Assembly (NCBI GenBank): GCA_963210315.1
Contig: OY723299.1
Coordinates: forward strand, 744,001 to 808,000
Direction of reading: 5' to 3'
DNA from: Rhynchopus euleeides
Taxonomy: Eukaryota > Euglenozoa > Diplonemea > Diplonemida > Diplonemidae
Length of the DNA stretch: 64,000 bases
A model generated the notes under the pieces. It was not told where the DNA came from. It saw nothing but the letters and a program-made list of their open reading frames with translations, and did not search any database. The translations under genes and the position numbers were made by a program. The stretch's first letter is position 1. The number at the start of each line of letters is the position of its first letter. This document shows, piece by piece, positions 52,020 to 61,604 of the stretch.

Positions 52020-54539
52020 ATGTCACAGGCCGACCTCCACGGGGTCTCCTCCGGGAACACCGGCTCCCAGGCCGGTGGCCAACAGGCCGCCCCCCTGCCC
52101 CCCCTCGAATTCACGGAACCTCGCAGATACGAGCTCCAACCCCTTCCCCCCCTCTATGGTGCCGCCCACGTGCGCACCATTCTCGACCACCTCCGGTGGG
52201 AGGCGGCGCTGGACAGCCTGGAGGGCGGCGTCGCCGTCCTCGCTGCCGAGCAACCCCCCACCCACGGCACCCCCCCCACATGGACTCTAGTAGTCAACGG
52301 GAAGGAGGTGGTCCTGACGGACACGCTGCTCCTCGAGGAGCAGAAGCAGAGGGAGGCGGCCGCGAAGAAGCAGGCCGAGGAGGTGCTCCGCCTGAAGCGG
52401 CGCTATGAGAGCGTCCGCGACAGGCTCCAGGAGGAGCGCGCCACGGCCGCGAAGGCGGGAAGGTCTGCGAAGTCGCAGGCCAGCGGCACGGTTGGGCGGA
52501 CCGGGCGTGGTGGCGGAGCAGCAGCGGCGGCGAAGCAGCAGGCGCAGCAGGCACAGCAGAGAGCTGCCCAGCTCCAGAAGGATCTGGAGAAGCTCGCCGG
52601 GCGCCTGCGGGAGCTCGGGCATGACCCCGCACCTGCCGCCGCCGACTCCGCCACGCAGGGCGACGGCGCGGCTTGTCAAGCCGAGCTGCAGGGCCTGCGC
52701 CGCCTCCTGCAGGACCAGGACGGCCACCGCAAGCGGCTGGAGGCCCAGCTGCTGACCCAGCAGGCACGGCAGGGCGAGCTGGGGCAGCGGATGGAGGCGA
52801 TGCAGGGGCACCCGGGCCTGTCAGAGCAGTGGCTCGAAGACCGCCTGCGCCGCCAGGGGGAGCAGCACGCCGAGCAGGTGGCGCTGCTCGAGGCCCGGCT
52901 GGACAGCCACGCCCAGCAGCACGAGCTGCAGATGCAGCGCATGGGGGACCGCCTCGGCCGCCAGGAGGAGCAGCTGCAGGCGCAAGGGGCCCTGCTGAAG
53001 AGCCTCCAGGAGCGCCCCACCACCACACCCCCCACCACTACAGCCACTACGTCCACACTGAAAACGGAGCGTGAACTAAAGGAGCACAAGGCCCAGCTCC
53101 TGGAGGTCGCGAAGCACCAGCAGTCGATGGGCGTGACGGTCTCCCGCCTCCGCGAGCATGTCGGAGGGCTGGGCAAGGCGGTGGGTGAGGCAGCAGCGAG
53201 CACGGATCTGCAGAAGCTGGCTGCTGGGCTCACCGCCTTGGAGGGGCAAGGCCGCGCGCATGCGACGGATCTGACTGCGTCGCGCAAGGGCTGGGAGGCC
53301 AGCCACAAGGCCCTCGAGGCCGACATGCAGGGCCAGCTCGCGCAGCGGGACCTCAAGCACCGGGCGCTTGAGGAGCGCCTCAGCGGCGCTTGCAAGGCCA
53401 TGCTGAGCCTGCAAGCCGCGGAGGCGAGCGAGCAGACGCCCCTCTCCCACCACCAGGCGCAGCAGCTCCAGGCGGAGGTGGACGCGGTCAGGGCCGACCT
53501 GGAGGCGCAGCGCGGGCAGGAGCAGCAGCGCCTGGACGCGGCGGTGGCGGAGCTCCGCAGGGCGTGGGAGGCGCAGCAGGGGGAAGCCGCGGTGGGCGAG
53601 CTGCGGCGGCAGACGGAGCGCCTGGGGGTCACGGTGCGCGACCTGCGGGCCTCCTGCGAGGCTGACCGCAAGGACGCCACGGCCGCCCAGCAGCAGTCGG
53701 AGCGGGCGACCGGGGAGCAGGTGGCCCGCCTCCAGAGCCGCCTGGATGAGGTGTGTGGGGAGCTGCGGGGGACCTGCGAGGCGCAGATGGCGCGGCACGG
53801 GGCCCAGCAGCTCAAGGCCCTTGCCGAGAAGGCAACCCAGCTCGACACTACCCTTCGAGCTGACCTCCAACAGGCAGTGAAGGAGGAGGGCGAGAGGGTG
53901 CAGCGCCAGCTGACGCAGCAGGCCAGCGAGCTCGGGCAGAGCTGGCAGGGCCTGCTAGAGGGGGTGCGCGACGCGGAGGAGCAGCGCAAGCTGCAACACC
54001 AGGAGATGCTCATCTCCGTGAGGCGGGAGCTGAGCGCTGCCACAAAGGGGCTGGGTGCGTCCAAGGGGGCGAAGGGCAAACCGCCGGCGGGGCCCACGGC
54101 CGGGCCGGCTGCGGATGCCCTGCCAGCACCCACAAAACCCGCCCGCTCCTCCCCCAGCACCACCACCACCACCACCACCACCTCTGCCACCTCCGCCGCC
54201 TCTGACTCCTCCGCCCCTGCCCCGCCCAGTGATTCGAGCAGTAAACCCGTGACACCTATGGCACCCGGGGCACCAACAACGTCGAGCGCCGCCCCGACCC
54301 CAGCGCAGCCAGCAGCAGTGCCGCCGGCAGCACCGGCGCCGCCTGCCCAGCCTGCCCCGCCGGCCCCACCCCTCCTCGAAGCCCTGACGCCCACGGCAGT
54401 TGGCGGGGATGAGGCCCCACCCTGTAGGGTGCCGGGAGCCAGCAGGAACGGGAGGACCAGGCAGGCCTCCATCACGGCGTACCTGAAGCCTCGTTCCAAC
54501 CGCCTTACCCCCTACCCGCAGAAGCCGGATGAGGAATAG
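52020..54539 (+). CDS. LINE ORF1 coiled-coil protein (copy B)
   Basis: 839 residues from an ATG near the element's 5' end. It is the same as the copy A protein apart from an Arg in place of Cys before LKRR. Long coiled coil, then a Pro/Thr/Ala-rich linker (poly-Thr near residue 715) and a basic end (AYLKPRSNRL). It ends with TAG at 54537-54539 in the same frame as ORF2. Confidence 0.87.
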   Translation: MSQADLHGVSSGNTGSQAGGQQAAPLPPLEFTEPRRYELQPLPPLYGAAHVRTILDHLRWEAALDSLEGGVAVLAAEQPPTHGTPPTWTLVVNGKEVVLTDTLLLEEQKQREAAAKKQAEEVLRLKRRYESVRDRLQEERATAAKAGRSAKSQASGTVGRTGRGGGAAAAAKQQAQQAQQRAAQLQKDLEKLAGRLRELGHDPAPAAADSATQGDGAACQAELQGLRRLLQDQDGHRKRLEAQLLTQQARQGELGQRMEAMQGHPGLSEQWLEDRLRRQGEQHAEQVALLEARLDSHAQQHELQMQRMGDRLGRQEEQLQAQGALLKSLQERPTTTPPTTTATTSTLKTERELKEHKAQLLEVAKHQQSMGVTVSRLREHVGGLGKAVGEAAASTDLQKLAAGLTALEGQGRAHATDLTASRKGWEASHKALEADMQGQLAQRDLKHRALEERLSGACKAMLSLQAAEASEQTPLSHHQAQQLQAEVDAVRADLEAQRGQEQQRLDAAVAELRRAWEAQQGEAAVGELRRQTERLGVTVRDLRASCEADRKDATAAQQQSERATGEQVARLQSRLDEVCGELRGTCEAQMARHGAQQLKALAEKATQLDTTLRADLQQAVKEEGERVQRQLTQQASELGQSWQGLLEGVRDAEEQRKLQHQEMLISVRRELSAATKGLGASKGAKGKPPAGPTAGPAADALPAPTKPARSSPSTTTTTTTTSATSAASDSSAPAPPSDSSSKPVTPMAPGAPTTSSAAPTPAQPAAVPPAAPAPPAQPAPPAPPLLEALTPTAVGGDEAPPCRVPGASRNGRTRQASITAYLKPRSNRLTPYPQKPDEE

Positions 54540-54821
54540 GGGGGCGGGCGCTCCGGCCAGCGGGGGGGACCCGCGCAGGAGATTAACGTTCCCCCTGGCC
54601 GGGGTGCCGACCACGTCTGGGGACAAATCACGTTCGCCGTCGGGCCCCCAGCCGCACCCCACCCCGAGAAACAGGAGGTCTCGGGGCGTATACAAACACC
54701 TCCACACACCCCAAGTAGAACCCCAACCCCAACATCACCCCCAACCCCACCTAGACCCAGCCGAGCCGCTGTACGGGCAGGAGATACCCGGGCAACGGCC
54801 CCGTGCTGGGACCCCGTAGAT
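54537..54821 (+). other. in-frame ORF1 stop (TAG) and open linker to ORF2, copy B
   Basis: TAG followed by GGG GGC GGG CGC. The frame is then open for about 94 codons up to ORF2. The linker becomes Pro/Thr-rich, with no in-frame AUG before 54933. Same layout as copy A. Confidence 0.6.
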
Positions 54822-57800
54822 TTGGCGACAGGGGCAGGAGAACCCCGGCGCCTCCGTGGGGGGGGACAGGAGTACTCCCCCTCCACCATAGAGCAAGACG
54901 AGCAGTGGTTGACGCATGCTGCAAGGAGACTGATGGCGCTCCGGGTACCAGTGCCGAAGGACGGCAACTGCCAGTACGCCGGCCTTGCAGAGCAGTGCGC
55001 GGAGTGGACAGCAGGCGGGTTGCGTGCAGCGGTGGCGTCGTCCAGGCGGCAAAACGCAGAGCGCAGGGCCTCGTACGTGCCCGACCACGATGACCCGCAG
55101 GCCCCTACATCCTACGACGACTACGTCGAGAAGCAGACGCGCCCGGGGACATACGGAGACGCGGCTACCCTCCGGGTTGCGGCAGAAGTTCTGGATGCCC
55201 AGGTGTGGCTGCTCGCCTCCAACAGCAAGCAATGCATGACCCGGTGTGGGGAGGGAGCCAAGGTGCTGGGCCTTACGTGGAGGCCCTTCCACTACGATGT
55301 GCTCCGTTTCCCCCTTAGCCTGGCCCGGGAGCTAGCTGTGACGCCGACGAACCAGTGGGACATCCCTGCAGCCCTTCCTATGCCCACCCCGGCCACAGCG
55401 GACGGGACGCGAGTGCCTACGCCCGTCCAGGGGTCCACAGCGTCACCGCCCCCGCGGCGATTGCGGCATCCTGCATATCAACTAACAACACCGGGAGTGA
55501 TCAGGCTGGCGACAGCGAACGTAACGTCACTGCAGACGCACCTAGGCGACGTGGCGGGCCTGAAGGCGGATGTTGTGGCCCTGCAGGAAACCCGAGTCCC
55601 GGACCCGAGCAAGGGCACGCACAACGGCTACTTCGCAGCCCACGGCTGGGCTATGCACTGGGGCAAGGGCATGCCCAGGGTCGCAGGCGCGAACGGCCGC
55701 GAACAAACAAGGCCCGGAGGTGTGGCTGTCATGGCGAAGGAGGGCCTTGTCGCGCAAGTGGTGCAGCCGAAGACCGCGCAGGAGCAGAAGTTGTACGACA
55801 GTACCCGCATGGTGCACGTAGTGCTAGCGATTGGAGACGGGAAAACGGCGCTTCATATCCTGAGCGTGTACGGCCACTCGGGGACCGAAGTGGGTGAGCA
55901 GCGGGAAGCCCTCCTCCAAGAGACGCTCGACCTCGCAGCTGGGTTGGGGCAGGTGCCCGTGCTACTGATGGGGGACCTCAACACCAACCCGGAAACCAGC
56001 GCCACGCTGTCCCAGGCGTGCCGGGTGGGCGGCTGGGTCGACGCGGCGACGACGCATGCGGAGCTCGCACAACAGAGCGTGCAGAACACGTGCTGGGCGT
56101 CGGAGAACGGCACTCGGCTGGACATCTGCCTGATGAACTCCTGCGCAGCGCCGGCCCTGCGTCGCGTTGAGGTGGCGAAGCGGGGGGACTACGACATACC
56201 CACGCACTGCCCGCTTTTTGTAGACCTAGACCTCACTGCCTTCCGCCGCCCCAAAAAGATCTGCATTCTTCCCACCCCTTTCCCTGCGGGTAAGCCCAAG
56301 CTGGGAGACGCTGCGGCGAGAGGGATAATGCAGGACGTGCTTGCAGAGGGGGAACTGCGCCACGGAGCAACGGCCGCGCAGCTCCTCCACCGAGCCTCCA
56401 CCTGCGGCGAGCGTTTCCTAAAGCGTGTCCATGTAGGCCACCTGGAGAGGCAGGAAGCGGCCTACACAGGCAGAGCGGAGGGCTACCACATGCAGTGGTC
56501 GCGGGCGGCCACCAAGCACCACCCCGCCTCTGCACGGGGGGCCGGTGACACGAACACCCGGGCGAAGGACGGACTGTTGGGGAACCTCCGATGCCTCGTC
56601 CAAGAGGGTCTCAAGCGACTGCAAGCCGATGCACCGTACGGCCTCACGAATGGGGAGAAGCACGCCTGGAACGCCGCAAAGAAACGCCTGAGGGAGGGGG
56701 GCCTCCCCCAGGGGCTGCAAGCAGCGCTGACGAACACAACCTCGCAGTTGCCGGACCTGGAGATCCTGGAGCAGGCCCTCATTGCCTTGGAGAGGTCGCA
56801 GAGGGGCATGTTCGACAGGCTCCGCGACGCGAGGATCCGCACGTGGAAGGCGAGGATGCAGAAAGCTTGGACATACGAGGCAGGGCAGGTGTTCGCGTAC
56901 CTCGCAGATCGCTTCTGCGCTCCAGCCACCTTCATGCGGCGCGAAGACGGCTCTTTCACGGCCTGCCCCAAGGAGGCGGACGAGCTGCTGAGGAGCGACA
57001 CGGCGTGGGGAGGGTACTTCCGTAAGTACGCAACGACGCCAGAGCCCCGGTGGGACACCTTCCGCCAAAAGTACCTCCGCTTTCTCCCCGAGGTGGCTGA
57101 CATGGAGTGCAAGACCATCACGGCAGAAGACGTTGGGAAGGCCTTGGCCAAGATGTCCACGTCCACCTCGCCGGGCCTGCACGGTTGGCGGGTCCACGAA
57201 CTGAGACAACTCCCGCACGAACTCCTCAGGCTCTTCGCGGAGGTGTTCAACGAAGTTGAACGGTCGGGCGAGTGGCCGGAGCAGCTGATGCACGCCATGA
57301 TCTGCCTCATCCCCAAGCCTGGCAGCTCAGGAGAGCCACTGTCGCAGCGCCCCATCAGTATCACCCCCGTGCTGTACAGAGTGTGGGCAGCTATCCGGGT
57401 GAAACCGGCACTGAAGTGGTTGGAGATCATCGCGCCCGAAGACCTGCACGGCTGCCGGCCTGGCCACGGTGCGGAGGACCTCATCTGGCACCTGGCGGCA
57501 CGTATTGAAGAAGCCCACCTCACAGGGCGACCGCTGCACGGAGTCGCCCTCGACTTCAAGAAGTGCTTCGACACGGTGCCAATCGACCTCACCTTCCGCC
57601 TGGCTGCGGAGCTCGGTTTCGACGCCCGTGTCCTGCGCACCCTGCGAGCAGCGTACAGGACGATGCAGCGGCACTTCCGGGCGAGCGGCACCATCGGGGA
57701 AGGCTTCCTGCCAACTAACGGCATCATGCAGGGTTGCCCCATCAGTGTCGTGCTGATTAACGTGCTGGTGGGTGTGTGGATGAGGATGGTCGAGCACCGG

Positions 57801-60665
57801 CAGGACACAAGGGCGCTGTCTTTCGTTGACGACGTATACGCCACAGCCCCCAGCCCGGAGATCCTGCAAGACGTTGTAGACGACTCTGCGGGTTTCTCCC
57901 ACGACACCGGGATGGCTATTTGTGCAGAAATCAAGTCTCACGTTTTCTCGACATCCCCCGGGCCGCTCCGGATTATGTACCGGGCAAGGGATGGCGAGGC
58001 CACTCCCCTCCGGCAGCGCAACAGCTTCGACTGTCTCGGGGCCATGCTACACGCGCGCCTGATCAGGGAAGGGCGCACAGCGCCCCAGTCCGAGCGCATC
58101 GCCCGCCGGAAGGAAGGTGCGCAGCAGAACCTCCGCAGAACCTCAGCGCTGCCCCTGCCGGTGCAATGGAAAGGGCAGGCGGCGGCGATGACGGCAGGGG
58201 CTCGACTATATTACGATGCCCTCGTAACTCGTTGGGACAGCAAGGACATCAGGCGATGGAGGGGCCTCTTCGTCGCCGCGCTCTGGTCTGGCCCACCTCG
58301 CAGAGCACAGGAGATTGTGCTGTGTGTCCTCCATCAGGCGCACCGGGTGGACCCCGCTGTCGCCCCCCCCTACCGGCAGATCACCACATGGGCCAAGCAG
58401 ATCAAAAAGTGGAGCCACAGCAGGGTGCTGTCCGAGGCAGCCTGGGGGAGTAGAGAGAGGCTTGAGGGGACAGGCCCCTTCGCGCTTTTCTGGGCCGCCC
58501 TGCAGGGGATTGAATGGCGCTGGAGTGCTGCGACCACCCTGGCTTACACTGACGAAGCTGGTCGCGATGTCACCTTCGGCCCTGTTGCTGCAACACCGAG
58601 CGCCTGGGCTATCTTTGCACACGACCTCCGCCAATCCCTGCGTAACGCAACGGCGAAGAAGCTGGCCGAACGCAGAGACGACTTCCAAGGAGCAGAGCAC
58701 GGCATTGACGGGAGGGTGACACGTTGCGTCCTGGAGGGAGAGGGCGCTGCAATCACGGGGTACCAGCGAGGCCTCCTCCGCTCCGTCGTTGCAGGGGCGG
58801 TGCCTGCTCGTGGGCGCACAGGTCTGGGGGAGGTGTGCCGATACTGCACATCTGGGACCCCGGAGACGGTATCACACCTGTGGTGGGACTGCGCGGCATG
58901 GGAGCCAGTCCGCCAGAAGCACCCCATAGCAGCGAGGGACCGGACGGCCTGGCCGGCATGCCTGGCCCAGTGCGGGGTGGCGCCCATTTACAGATACAGC
59001 GTCCCGGAGAACGAGCAGCCGCTGCCCATGTCCTTTGCGGACAGGATCACCACCGTGGCACAGCTCCACCGCTACTTCATCGCAGTCCTGGCGGCGCGAC
59101 AGGAGAAGGACGGGCTGCTCGACCGCTCTGTGCGCCATCACCGTACTACCGTCTACCCCTGGGAGTGGAGCACCCCTAACCCCGAGAGTGCCTCCATCCC
59201 TGCACTGGCGCCTTCCGAAGTCAAGCAGACGTGGGGCAAGCGGCCCCCAGGCATGTGGGTGGCCCTCTGCGACTGGCTAAGGGGCCTAAAGTGGGGACCG
59301 CAGGGGAGTGAGCATACTGTGACCCTGATGGAGCTGGCCGTGGACTTCGAGCTATCAACTGGCCTTACCCTCCCAGACACCGTGACGCGCCGCATCCGCC
59401 CCCCCGCCCACGTGGACCCGAATAGGAAGGGCGCGAGGGAGGCCCGCTCGCGCATCCCTGCAGACACAGCCCCAGGGCTCACCCTGTACTTTGACGGTGG
59501 TGCGCGCGACAATGGCACCCCCTTCGCCGTGGCGGGGGCAGGGGCGGTGCTATACCAAGACGGTTGCAAGGTTTCAGAGAAAGTACTCCCGCTGCTGAAC
59601 GTGCGTAGCAACAACATTGCTGAGTACGAGGCGCTCCGTGCAGGTCTGCGCCTCCTCGAGAGGGGTGATGCCCCTGAGGGCCCAGTCACAGTGCGGGGCG
59701 ACTCCCAGGTGGTGCTGCGCCAGCTCCAAGGGGACTCATTGTGCCGGGATGCCGCCCTCCGTCCTCTGTTCCTCAGCACGTCCCGGCTAGCTGCGGACCT
59801 CCAACCGAGGTTCACTCTCACATACGAGCATGTGAAGAGGGAATCCAACACAGATGCTGATGCCCTCAGTAACGCCGCGATGGACGAGGCTGAAAGGCTG
59901 GGGGCCTCACGGCAGCAGCTCCAGCAGGACCTCACGGTGTTCCAGAGCAGTATCCTGGGGAAGGCTGCCTCGCTGAAGGGGCTCTGCAGCATGGTGACGA
60001 AAGTAGGCACTGGGCCCTGGCATTGCGGCCATGCTGCCAACTCAACAGTCCTCACGGCGATCGGTGGATCTGTGGCGGCGGGCCTGTCGAGGAGGGCCCA
60101 GCTGAACCCTGCCACTGAGTCGGTGATGCGCAGCCTCCAAGCGCACCTGGCTGTGCCAGCCCCCAGCCGGACGGATACAGTGTTCCATGATCGCGGAATG
60201 GCGTGGGCCGCTACCTTCGCTCCGCAGCCGCACTACCCTGAGGGTTGGCAGCAATCGGCCCAGCAGTGGGCGGCGCGTGGTCGGCAGGCCAACAGCCGGG
60301 TAGGGCGCCCATGGGAGCGGAGGGGCGCTGCCCCCCGAACTGCTCCCCCTGGTGCCAGGAGGAACGCAAAGGTGCTTGCCTGCAAGTTGCATTGGAAGCC
60401 CCGTTGCTCGGCATGCCAGAAGCGGCGCCTCCCGGAGGAGGTGTGCTGCCGCAACCACCACAAGGAGGGGGACGGGCTCCCGGTCACTATGGGCTTCTGC
60501 AAACGCCACAGCATGGACCGATGCGGTGACTGCTACAGCGATGGCAAAACACTACCACATTGCTGCCAAGCACACCACGCCGGCTATGCTGCACGCCCTC
60601 CTCCCCGGAGTGGCACTGAGTTGGCCCCACACTCTAACCCGAGTGGGGCCTCCGCTGTGACGTAG
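54822..60665 (+). CDS. LINE ORF2 polyprotein: OTU protease, APE endonuclease, RT, RNase H (copy B)
   Basis: 1947 residues as drawn; the codon at 54822 is TTG, and the first AUG is 54933, 12 codons before the OTU nucleophile Cys50. Intact motifs: OTU (DGNC, FHYDV), APE endonuclease (LQET, MGDLNT), RT (FVDD codons 57822-57833), CCHC knuckle (CRYCTSGTPETVSHLWWDC), RNase H (first Asp codon 59493-59495) and a Cys/His tail at residues 1853-1920 with CCRNHH and CCQAHH. An OTU protease in a LINE is unusual but has been described in the Dualen/RandI group of green algae. Here only the APE endonuclease is present; I see no restriction-like endonuclease. Differs from copy A by an Arg for Gly after IALE. 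Confidence 0.93.
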   Translation: MATGAGEPRRLRGGGQEYSPSTIEQDEQWLTHAARRLMALRVPVPKDGNCQYAGLAEQCAEWTAGGLRAAVASSRRQNAERRASYVPDHDDPQAPTSYDDYVEKQTRPGTYGDAATLRVAAEVLDAQVWLLASNSKQCMTRCGEGAKVLGLTWRPFHYDVLRFPLSLARELAVTPTNQWDIPAALPMPTPATADGTRVPTPVQGSTASPPPRRLRHPAYQLTTPGVIRLATANVTSLQTHLGDVAGLKADVVALQETRVPDPSKGTHNGYFAAHGWAMHWGKGMPRVAGANGREQTRPGGVAVMAKEGLVAQVVQPKTAQEQKLYDSTRMVHVVLAIGDGKTALHILSVYGHSGTEVGEQREALLQETLDLAAGLGQVPVLLMGDLNTNPETSATLSQACRVGGWVDAATTHAELAQQSVQNTCWASENGTRLDICLMNSCAAPALRRVEVAKRGDYDIPTHCPLFVDLDLTAFRRPKKICILPTPFPAGKPKLGDAAARGIMQDVLAEGELRHGATAAQLLHRASTCGERFLKRVHVGHLERQEAAYTGRAEGYHMQWSRAATKHHPASARGAGDTNTRAKDGLLGNLRCLVQEGLKRLQADAPYGLTNGEKHAWNAAKKRLREGGLPQGLQAALTNTTSQLPDLEILEQALIALERSQRGMFDRLRDARIRTWKARMQKAWTYEAGQVFAYLADRFCAPATFMRREDGSFTACPKEADELLRSDTAWGGYFRKYATTPEPRWDTFRQKYLRFLPEVADMECKTITAEDVGKALAKMSTSTSPGLHGWRVHELRQLPHELLRLFAEVFNEVERSGEWPEQLMHAMICLIPKPGSSGEPLSQRPISITPVLYRVWAAIRVKPALKWLEIIAPEDLHGCRPGHGAEDLIWHLAARIEEAHLTGRPLHGVALDFKKCFDTVPIDLTFRLAAELGFDARVLRTLRAAYRTMQRHFRASGTIGEGFLPTNGIMQGCPISVVLINVLVGVWMRMVEHRQDTRALSFVDDVYATAPSPEILQDVVDDSAGFSHDTGMAICAEIKSHVFSTSPGPLRIMYRARDGEATPLRQRNSFDCLGAMLHARLIREGRTAPQSERIARRKEGAQQNLRRTSALPLPVQWKGQAAAMTAGARLYYDALVTRWDSKDIRRWRGLFVAALWSGPPRRAQEIVLCVLHQAHRVDPAVAPPYRQITTWAKQIKKWSHSRVLSEAAWGSRERLEGTGPFALFWAALQGIEWRWSAATTLAYTDEAGRDVTFGPVAATPSAWAIFAHDLRQSLRNATAKKLAERRDDFQGAEHGIDGRVTRCVLEGEGAAITGYQRGLLRSVVAGAVPARGRTGLGEVCRYCTSGTPETVSHLWWDCAAWEPVRQKHPIAARDRTAWPACLAQCGVAPIYRYSVPENEQPLPMSFADRITTVAQLHRYFIAVLAARQEKDGLLDRSVRHHRTTVYPWEWSTPNPESASIPALAPSEVKQTWGKRPPGMWVALCDWLRGLKWGPQGSEHTVTLMELAVDFELSTGLTLPDTVTRRIRPPAHVDPNRKGAREARSRIPADTAPGLTLYFDGGARDNGTPFAVAGAGAVLYQDGCKVSEKVLPLLNVRSNNIAEYEALRAGLRLLERGDAPEGPVTVRGDSQVVLRQLQGDSLCRDAALRPLFLSTSRLAADLQPRFTLTYEHVKRESNTDADALSNAAMDEAERLGASRQQLQQDLTVFQSSILGKAASLKGLCSMVTKVGTGPWHCGHAANSTVLTAIGGSVAAGLSRRAQLNPATESVMRSLQAHLAVPAPSRTDTVFHDRGMAWAATFAPQPHYPEGWQQSAQQWAARGRQANSRVGRPWERRGAAPRTAPPGARRNAKVLACKLHWKPRCSACQKRRLPEEVCCRNHHKEGDGLPVTMGFCKRHSMDRCGDCYSDGKTLPHCCQAHHAGYAARPPPRSGTELAPHSNPSGASAVT

Positions 60666-60723
60666 AAATGGGCGGGGGTGGGCAATGATCCGCGCAGGAT
60701 CTCCCCACACAAAACGTGGTCAC

Positions 60724-60739
60724 CACACACACACACACA
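60724..60739. repeat. (CA)n at the 3' end of LINE copy B
   Basis: CA microsatellite immediately after the shared 3' sequence AAAACGTGGTCAC; the sequence beyond is unique. Confidence 0.85.
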
Positions 60740-61604
60740 GGGCAAACGGTACCCCTCTCAGAGAGAGAGGGGGGTGCCCTCGCCAAAACGCTGGACACTC
60801 CAGCAAGACACACGAAGGAGTGGGGCGGGTGTGAAGAGTTTGTCGGAATCCTTGCAAAAAGAAAAAAGAATTAAAAAAAAAGCGCCTTCTGCTCTCAATC
60901 GCAGAAAAGGTGAAGAGGTGCCCCCGCTGTTGGTAGAGGGTTCTTTCCGGCAAAAAGAAAAAATAATATACGTCCAGCGATGTTCCCCCCCGTGTCCTTT
61001 CCTTCCAAAAGGAAAGAGGGGAAATACGCAAAAAAAAACGCACCAAAATCGCCTACCATTTGCAGCAATGTCGCGACGGCACCATGAGTGCCCGAAACAA
61101 AAATGTGGCGTGGGTCAATCAACACAGTTTTCCTTGAATGATTTGAGAGCGACAGTCGCTTCAAAGGCACAACAGCGCCTGCAATAGCAATGATATCTGA
61201 ACTGGAAAAGTGGGGGAATGAAATTGCTGAGGAGTGGCTGTTTCGGAAGGAGTTCGGAGGGGGTGGTCGGATGGGGGGGGGGGGGGGCGTGGGGGGCGAC
61301 AGCCCCTATCGGTTGAACTCATTGTGTATGGTCAACACACCAAGCCGCCTCCCCCTTTGCCCAACTCCACCCCCCCACACCCCTCCCGCGAACGGTGGGG
61401 GGGGGGGGTGGCAAAAAGAAAGAAGAGGTCATGAAAATAGAGAGGTGATACGGGGAGCCACACACACCCGCAACCCCCATGGCCCAACCAAACCCGCAAC
61501 ACGATTGGCCATCATGAAGGGAGGGTGCGTGTGGCGGAGGGGGGGGGGGGTGCGGATGGGGGGTGGGGGAGAGGTCGGAAATCACATTTTCAGATCCGTC
61601 TCGT
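60740..61604. other. intergenic, no gene seen
   Basis: About 0.87 kb with A-rich runs (60860-60885 and 61030-61040) and G runs (61268-61286 and 61398-61410). Short frames only. It lies at the 3' side of the secreted Cys-rich protein gene. Confidence 0.55.

Larger units (their letters stand above)
51994..60723 (+). mobile_element. full-length APE-type LINE, copy B, (CA)n-flanked
   Basis: Second complete copy of the element at 752-9480, on the opposite strand, 8730 bp against 8729 bp. Both boundaries coincide with (CA)n and the outer flanks are unrelated, so two separate insertions into CA microsatellites are the simplest history. Full-length state and near-identity suggest that the family is currently or very recently active. 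Confidence 0.95.

Noticed and set aside
54570..54600. Possible 2A motif in the (CA)n LINE linker (EINVPPG)
   Set aside because: It lacks the required N-P-G-P and the upstream Asp; superficial resemblance only.
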